A stretch of DNA of 64,000 bases from Lentzea nigeriaca (GTDB lineage: Bacteria > Actinomycetota > Actinomycetes > Mycobacteriales > Pseudonocardiaceae): NCBI RefSeq assembly GCF_016907955.1, contig NZ_JAFBCX010000002.1:186001-250000 (forward strand). Direction: 5' to 3'. The notes beneath the pieces were generated by a model that did no database searches, was not told where the DNA came from, and saw only the letters and a list, made by a program, of their open reading frames with translations. Position 1 is the stretch's first letter; each line of letters begins with the position of its first letter. The translations under genes and the position numbers were made by a program. Below are positions 59,221 through 64,000 of the stretch, in pieces.

Positions 59221-60593
59221 AGCTGCTGCACGCAGGCGCCCGGTTGCTCGACGCCACGACCGGCGAGGTCATCGGCGGCGCGGACCTCGAGGCACGGGTG
59301 CAGGAGCGGGCCAAGACGTTCGCCGACCTGCCACCCGGCGTGTTGTTCGCGCGCATCTCACCCGACGTGCCCGGCGTGCTCAGCTATCTCGCCGCCCTGG
59401 TGGCGAACCGCCCGGTCGCGTTGCTCGACCCGGCGCAGGACCGCGAGGTGCTGGACGGGTTGATCGCCCGCTTCCGGCCTGCAGCGGTGCTCGGCATCCA
59501 CGACGCGGACCCGGCGCCCGGCTACTCGGGCGACTGGGTGCGCGAGGACGCCGAGGGCGTCGTGCCGCACGAGGACCTGGCGGTGCTGCTGCCGACGAGC
59601 GGCTCGACCGGCAACCCGAAGTTCGTCCGGCTGTCCCGTGCCGCGATCGAGGCCAACGCCGAGGCGATCGCCGAGGTGCTGGGGATCGACGAGAACGAGA
59701 TCGCGCCGACGACGCTGCCGCTGCACTACAGCTACGGCATGTCGGTGCTGAACAGCCACCTCGTGCGCGGCGCGACGGTGCTGCTGGAGGGTTCCGGCGT
59801 CGTCGGCCGCGGCTTCTGGGACGCCGTGACGCAGTACGGCGCCACGTCGCTCGCCGGGGTGCCGTACCACTACGAGATGCTCCGGCGGCTGCGGTTCGAT
59901 CCGAGCAAGTACCCGACGCTCCGCACGCTCACCCAGGCGGGCGGCAAGCTGCGGCCGGAGCTGATCACCGAGTTCCACGACAAGATGTCGGCGGTCGGCG
60001 GCCGGATGTTCGTGATGTACGGCCAGACCGAGGCCGCGCCCAGGATGGCCACGCTGCCGTCCGAGCGGCTGCCCGAGAAGCTCGGGTCGGTCGGTCCGGC
60101 GCTGCCCGGCGGAACGTTCACGATCCGCGCCGAGGACGGCACCGAGCTCACCGAGCCGGGGGTCACCGGCGAGGTCGTCTACCGCGGCCCGAACGTGATG
60201 ATGGGCTACGCCGAGTCCGAGGCGGAGCTGGCGCTGGGCGACGTGGTCGGCGGCGAGCTCGTCACCGGCGACCTCGGCCACCTCGACGAGGACGGCTTCC
60301 TGTTCATCACGGGCAGGATCAAGCGCATCGGCAAGATCTTCGGCAACCGCGTGAGCCTCGACGACCTCGAGCAGATCGTGAAGGCGCACGGTGCCGCCGT
60401 CGCCGTGCCCGCGGGCGACAAGGTCGTCGTCTGGCTCGACCAGGCGGACTCCGACACCTGCAAGGCGGCGGCGAAGCTGCTGTCCGAGACCCTGCACCTG
60501 CACGTCACGGGCTTCGACGTGCGGCCGAGCGACGGTTTTCCGTTGCTGCCCAGCGGGAAGATCGACTACCGGTCCCTGGAGGCACAGGTATGA
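59217..60593 (+). CDS. AMP-forming acyl ligase
   Basis: 458 residues, ANL superfamily. Phosphate loop LLPTSGSTGNPK (about 126-135), motif YGQTEAAPRM, GDLGHLDEDGFLFITGRIKRIGKIFGNRVSLDDLE and the terminal catalytic Lys in LPSGKIDYRSLE. Shorter than acyl-CoA ligases (about 550), fitting those that load small acids onto a carrier protein. Substrate unknown. GTG 59217 overlaps the SDR stop; ends with 4-nt overlap to the LuxE-like gene. Confidence 0.92.
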   Translation: MKLLHAGARLLDATTGEVIGGADLEARVQERAKTFADLPPGVLFARISPDVPGVLSYLAALVANRPVALLDPAQDREVLDGLIARFRPAAVLGIHDADPAPGYSGDWVREDAEGVVPHEDLAVLLPTSGSTGNPKFVRLSRAAIEANAEAIAEVLGIDENEIAPTTLPLHYSYGMSVLNSHLVRGATVLLEGSGVVGRGFWDAVTQYGATSLAGVPYHYEMLRRLRFDPSKYPTLRTLTQAGGKLRPELITEFHDKMSAVGGRMFVMYGQTEAAPRMATLPSERLPEKLGSVGPALPGGTFTIRAEDGTELTEPGVTGEVVYRGPNVMMGYAESEAELALGDVVGGELVTGDLGHLDEDGFLFITGRIKRIGKIFGNRVSLDDLEQIVKAHGAAVAVPAGDKVVVWLDQADSDTCKAAAKLLSETLHLHVTGFDVRPSDGFPLLPSGKIDYRSLEAQV

Positions 60594-61648
60594 GCGACAG
60601 CGTTTTCGGTCGCAGCCAGGTCGAACGCGAGTCGGCGCTGCTGACCGAACTGACCGAGCTGACCGAGCACCACCGGGCGCACTCGGTGCAGTACGACCGC
60701 ATCCTGGCCTCGCTCGGCATCGAGAAGGGCCGCCGGTTCGACCGGCTGGCCGACCTGCCGTGGCTGCCCGTGCGGATGTTCAAGACGCACGACCTGAAGA
60801 GCATCCCGGACGACGAGGTGTTCAAGGTCCTCACGTCGTCCGGCACCACGGGTGCCGGCGCGTCCCGGATCTACCTCGACAAGGAGGCCGCCGCGGTGCA
60901 GCCGCGCATGCTCGGCGCGACCCTGCGCGAGGTGCTCGGCGGCAAGCGCCTGCCGATGCTGATGATCGACACGATCAGCATCATCAAGAACCGCCGCTCG
61001 TTCTCGGCCCGTGGCGCCGGAGTGCTCGGCATGGCGAACTTCGGCCGTGCGCACGTCTACGCGCTCGACGAGAACGACCAGCCGGACGTCGAGGCCGTGA
61101 AGGGGTTCCTGGAGAAGCACGGCGGCGAGCCGTTCCTCATCTTCGGCTTCACCTTCATGGTGTGGCAGTACCTCTACGAGGTCGCCAAGGAACACAAGCT
61201 CGACCTCTCCAACGGCATCCTGATCCACTCCGGCGGCTGGAAGAAGCTGATCGACATCGCCGTCGACAACAGCGAGTTCCGCCGCCGGTTCGCCGAGGAC
61301 ACGGGCCTCACCCAGATCCACAACTACTACGGGATGATCGAGCAGATCGGCACGGTCTTCCTGGAGGGTCCCTCCGGCAACTCCCTGTACTGCCCGGAGT
61401 TCGCGGAGGTCATCATCCGCAACCCGGACACGTGGGAGGAGCAGCCGGTCGGTGAGCCAGGTGTCATCGAGGTGATCAGCACGCTGCCGCGCAGCTACCC
61501 AGGCCACGTGCTGCTGACCGAGGACCTCGGTGTGGTGCACGGGATCGACGACGGCGACTGGCCTGGCAAGCGGTTCTCCGTGCTCGGCCGCCTACCGCGT
61601 GCGGAGGCCCGCGGCTGCTCGGACACCTTCTCTGGAGCTGTGGCATGA
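60590..61648 (+). CDS. LuxE-like acyl-protein synthetase
   Basis: 352 residues of the LuxE/PaaK family. ATP-binding SSGTTGAG (83-90), HNYYGMIEQIGTVF and YCPEFAEVIIRNPDTWEEQPVGEPGVIEVIS. In bioluminescent bacteria LuxE activates fatty acids as acyl-AMP and passes the acyl group to LuxC. It carries its own Cys in PSGNSLYCPE that may hold the acyl. No luxAB or luxD gene nearby. ATG 60590; overlaps LuxC-like start by 4 nt, supporting a tight enzyme pair. Confidence 0.92.
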   Translation: MSDSVFGRSQVERESALLTELTELTEHHRAHSVQYDRILASLGIEKGRRFDRLADLPWLPVRMFKTHDLKSIPDDEVFKVLTSSGTTGAGASRIYLDKEAAAVQPRMLGATLREVLGGKRLPMLMIDTISIIKNRRSFSARGAGVLGMANFGRAHVYALDENDQPDVEAVKGFLEKHGGEPFLIFGFTFMVWQYLYEVAKEHKLDLSNGILIHSGGWKKLIDIAVDNSEFRRRFAEDTGLTQIHNYYGMIEQIGTVFLEGPSGNSLYCPEFAEVIIRNPDTWEEQPVGEPGVIEVISTLPRSYPGHVLLTEDLGVVHGIDDGDWPGKRFSVLGRLPRAEARGCSDTFSGAVA

Positions 61649-62868
61649 AGCGCCGATTCCCCGCCGGACCGGACACGAACGTCGACGACCTGCTCGCCGG
61701 GCTCGCGAGCGAACCCGAGGGCGGCCGGCTGAAGGTCGGCGACGAGCGGATCGTCGACTTCCTGGTGTCGTTCGCGCGCAAGCTGCTCGCGCCCGCCACC
61801 GCCCGCCGCTACCCGGAGCTCGCCTCGCTGGGCTTCTTCCTGCGCCGCGGGGAGATCGCGAAGGTGCTGCGGGCGGTCGAGACGAACCCCGGCGTCCTGC
61901 GGTTCCCGCGCGGCATGGTGTTCCACGTGCCGCCGGCGAACGTCGACACGATCTTCGTGTACTCGTGGGCGCTGTCCGCGCTCGCGGGCAACAGGAACGT
62001 CGTGCGGATCTCGCCGCGGTCGGCCGGTGCGGCCGAGGCCGTGGTCGAGGCGCTGAACGCGGCGCTCGCGGACGCGCACCCGGCTGTCGCGCAGACCCAG
62101 GTCATGGTCACCTACGACCGCGACGACAAGATCACCGCCGCTCTCTCCGCCGCCTGCGACCTGCGGGTCATCTGGGGCGGCGACCGCGCGGTGACCGAGG
62201 TCCGCAAGATGCCGCTCGCGCCGCACTCACGCGACGTCACGTTCCCCGACCGCGCCTCGTTCGCGGCGATCTCCGTCGCGGGCTGGGAAGCGGCGACGCC
62301 GGAGCAGCGCCGCGATGTCGCCGTCGGCTTCTACAACGACTCGTACTGGTTCGACCAGGCCGCCTGCGCGTCGCCGCGGGCGTTGTTCTGGGTCGGCGAC
62401 GAGAAGGGCGCCGAGGCCGGTCGCGAGGAGTTCCGCCGCCTGCTCATCGACGTGGTGGCGCAGAAGGAACTCGTCGTCGAGCCGGCGATGGCCGTGCAGA
62501 AGCGCGTGTCGGCGTACGGGGTCGCGGCCGACGGGCACGCCACCTCGATCCGGTTCGACGGCAACGCCGTCGCCACGCTGGAGCTCACCTCGCCAGGCGA
62601 GGTGCCGCGCGAATGGCTCGGTGTGGGCACGTTCCCGCTCGCCACGCTGCCGTCGCTGGACGCGCTCGTGAGCCTGGTGGAGCGCAAGGACCAGACGCTG
62701 TCGGTCTTCGGGTTCTCCCAGCAGGAGCTGGAAGATCTCGCGCACGACCTCGCGGGCAGGGGCATCGACAGGATCGTGCCGTTCGGCTCGGCGCTCACGT
62801 TCTCCGAGCGCTGGGACGGCTACGACCTGCTGGCCGAGTTCACCAGGCTCGTCACGGTCCAGGCGTAA
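61645..62868 (+). CDS. LuxC-like acyl-CoA/acyl-protein reductase
   Basis: 407 residues, aldehyde-dehydrogenase fold. Nucleophile Cys241 in WFDQAACASPRALFWVG, equivalent to the acyl-accepting Cys of LuxC; VPPANVDTIFVYSWALSALAGNRNVVRIS is the cofactor-binding region. It should reduce the acyl group from the LuxE-like protein to an aldehyde with NADPH. Aldehyde fate is not evident; no aminotransferase or luciferase follows. Last gene of the six-gene operon, followed by a strong terminator. Confidence 0.92.
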   Translation: MKRRFPAGPDTNVDDLLAGLASEPEGGRLKVGDERIVDFLVSFARKLLAPATARRYPELASLGFFLRRGEIAKVLRAVETNPGVLRFPRGMVFHVPPANVDTIFVYSWALSALAGNRNVVRISPRSAGAAEAVVEALNAALADAHPAVAQTQVMVTYDRDDKITAALSAACDLRVIWGGDRAVTEVRKMPLAPHSRDVTFPDRASFAAISVAGWEAATPEQRRDVAVGFYNDSYWFDQAACASPRALFWVGDEKGAEAGREEFRRLLIDVVAQKELVVEPAMAVQKRVSAYGVAADGHATSIRFDGNAVATLELTSPGEVPREWLGVGTFPLATLPSLDALVSLVERKDQTLSVFGFSQQELEDLAHDLAGRGIDRIVPFGSALTFSERWDGYDLLAEFTRLVTVQA

Positions 62869-62887
62869 AGCCTTCTGACACAACGAA

Positions 62888-62915
62888 AACGGGCCCCGCA
62901 ACGGCGGGGCCCGTT
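62888..62915. terminator. Strong bidirectional terminator
   Basis: A perfect 12-bp GC-rich stem (AACGGGCCCCGC at 62888-62899; complement 62904-62915) with loop AACG, followed by TTGT-rich DNA on one side and preceded by A-rich CAACGAAA on the other. It sits between the convergent LuxC-like and epimerase genes and should stop both transcripts. Confidence 0.9.
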
Positions 62916-62928
62916 CTTGTTGTGAGAC

Positions 62929-64000
62929 TCAGCAGAAGCCCATGTTCGACAGCGTGTCGACCACGATCTTGCTCGGGTGGAAGTCGTCCATCTTGGACGG
63001 ACGGCGGTACGACTCGTAGTCGTCCAGGAAGCCCTGCAGCTTGCCGCCGTCCATGCCGGTCAGCAGCAGCGTGGTGTTGCCGCCGTGGTTGTCCTCGGTG
63101 CGCTCGCGGTGGATCGCGCACGGCACGCCGAGGTAGTTACACTCGGCCTGCAGGCCGCCGGAGTCGGTGACGACGAACTTCGCGCGCGCCATGATCGGCA
63201 GGAACGCGAGGTAGCGCAGCTTCGGCTTGATGATCAGGCGCTCGCCGTCGAAGAGGTGGCCGAGGCCGTACTGCTTGATGCGCTCCTGCTCCGGCGGGCC
63301 CGCCAGGTACAGGATCGGCATCCGCTCGGACGCCTTCTTCAGCAGCTCCAGCGCCTCGGTGTACTTGTCCCGGCGGGACACCAGCTCGAAGCGGTGCAGC
63401 GTCGCGAGACCGAACTCCTCCGGCAGCTCGAACGTCGGCTCGGCGTCGATGGCGAGACGCATCGCGTCGATCGCCGTGTTCGCGCCGGTGTTGATGACCG
63501 CGCCGCGGGCGTTGCGGAGGTTGTTGACCTCCTTGGCCGTCGGGGCGAAGTGCAGGTCGACGATCTTCGCGGCGAGCTTGCGGTTGAGCTCCTCCGGCAG
63601 CGGCGACAGCAGGCTGCCCGAGCGCGCGCCGGCCTCGATGTGGCCGACACGGGCGCGCAGGATCCGCTTGCCGATGAACGCGCCGTACGGCGTGGTGAAC
63701 GTGTCGCCGTGCACCAGCACCAGGGGCGGGCGGCCGTCGTCCTTGAGGATGGCCTTGAGCTCGTGGCGGCGCGACCACGCGTTCTTCATGACGGTGGCGG
63801 CCCAGCCGGGCACCTGCGCCGGGCGCTCGATGTGCTGTGCCTGCTCCTTCGGCACCAGCCACACGCTGGGTTCGGGCAGCTGCAGGTCGGCCAGCGTCTC
63901 CGCGACGTGGTCGACGTGCTGCGCGGTGAACCAGATCTGCGGCTTCGTCCCGCGCTCGGAGATCGCGTGGAAGACGGGTGCGATCTTGATCAGTTCCGCG
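62929..64000 (-). CDS. UDP-N-acetylglucosamine 2-epimerase (5' truncated)
   Basis: About 357 residues visible; the frame stays open to the right edge, beginning AELIKIAPVFHAISERGTKP, so only about ten residues of the N-terminus are missing. Catalytic features: VLVHGDTFTTPYGA, VGHIEAGARSG (Glu), TLHRFELVSRR (His) and VTDSGGLQAECNYLGVPCAIHRERTE. It interconverts UDP-GlcNAc and UDP-ManNAc for cell-wall or exopolysaccharide synthesis. Convergent with the acyl-reduction operon; a shared glycan pathway is inference. Confidence 0.93.
   Translation of the reverse strand, partial: AELIKIAPVFHAISERGTKPQIWFTAQHVDHVAETLADLQLPEPSVWLVPKEQAQHIERPAQVPGWAATVMKNAWSRRHELKAILKDDGRPPLVLVHGDTFTTPYGAFIGKRILRARVGHIEAGARSGSLLSPLPEELNRKLAAKIVDLHFAPTAKEVNNLRNARGAVINTGANTAIDAMRLAIDAEPTFELPEEFGLATLHRFELVSRRDKYTEALELLKKASERMPILYLAGPPEQERIKQYGLGHLFDGERLIIKPKLRYLAFLPIMARAKFVVTDSGGLQAECNYLGVPCAIHRERTEDNHGGNTTLLLTGMDGGKLQGFLDDYESYRRPSKMDDFHPSKIVVDTLSNMGFC

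Noticed and set aside
57535..62868. Bioluminescence (lux) operon
   Set aside because: LuxC- and LuxE-like genes are present but there is no luxA, luxB or luxD, and the partners (ACP, SDR, LpxA-like) point to another pathway.
1..64000. CRISPR arrays, transposases, integrases, tRNA or rRNA genes
   Set aside because: None seen on reading; no regularly spaced direct repeats, no DDE or recombinase motifs, no cloverleaf candidate I would support.

Overview
The window is high-GC, GTG-start-rich DNA with tight 1-8 nt gene overlaps, typical of a filamentous actinomycete. Gene content (ECF sigma factors with zinc-finger or membrane partners, DUF5926/SEC-C, DUF4328, DUF5691/DUF5682, septum-formation protein, a pheA to serS block ordered as in mycobacteria) points to Pseudonocardiaceae, perhaps Lentzea- or Saccharothrix-like. 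This assignment is inference; no rRNA or tRNA gene was seen. The sequence reads as a chromosomal segment: no transposase, integrase, phage gene or CRISPR array was found.

Layout. 1-5.6 kb: truncated sigma factor fused to a zinc-finger and membrane tail, a small membrane protein, an Fpg/Nei glycosylase, a secreted SapA-like protein and the lactate operon lutABC (minus). 5.7-13.7 kb: LytS-type kinase, S49 peptidase, LytTR regulator and two sodium/solute symporter modules (acetate/pyruvate-type uptake), ended by a 19-bp palindrome. 13.8-24 kb: three further ECF sigma factors, two with membrane partners and one with a YCII protein, plus rhodanese, DUF4328, two glycerophosphodiesterases, a P450, DUF5926 and DUF952. 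24-28.6 kb: ferritin and a DUF2470 protein, each with an IdeR/DtxR-like iron box, arginine deiminase and a CPBP protease.

28.6-40 kb: two interleaved systems. Tyrosine catabolism (hmgA divergent from an unknown gene, fumarylacetoacetase and an IclR regulator) lies between the VWA gene and the rest of a SWIM / DUF5691 / MoxR-AAA / DUF5682 system. The VWA gene is translationally coupled to the IclR gene. 40-49.8 kb: cupin/MarR pair, GDT1-like transporter, cytochrome bd operon cydA-cydB-cydDC, and a DevS-like kinase with a DevR-like regulator. A DevR-type palindrome about 60 nt upstream of cydA suggests that this pair controls the oxidase.

49.8-57.4 kb: macro-domain protein, pheA, phosphoglycerate-mutase-like protein, zincin, septum-formation protein and serS, with a DUF1190-like / ATP-grasp / DUF350 triad before serS. 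57.5-64 kb: an operon with an LpxA-like acyltransferase, ACP, FabG-like SDR, acyl-adenylating ligase, LuxE-like acyl-protein synthetase and LuxC-like acyl-CoA reductase, convergent with a UDP-GlcNAc 2-epimerase cut by the window edge. This acyl-activation/reduction set next to a sugar-nucleotide enzyme, without luciferase, is the best candidate here for an uncharacterised pathway, probably a modified glycan or acyl-sugar.
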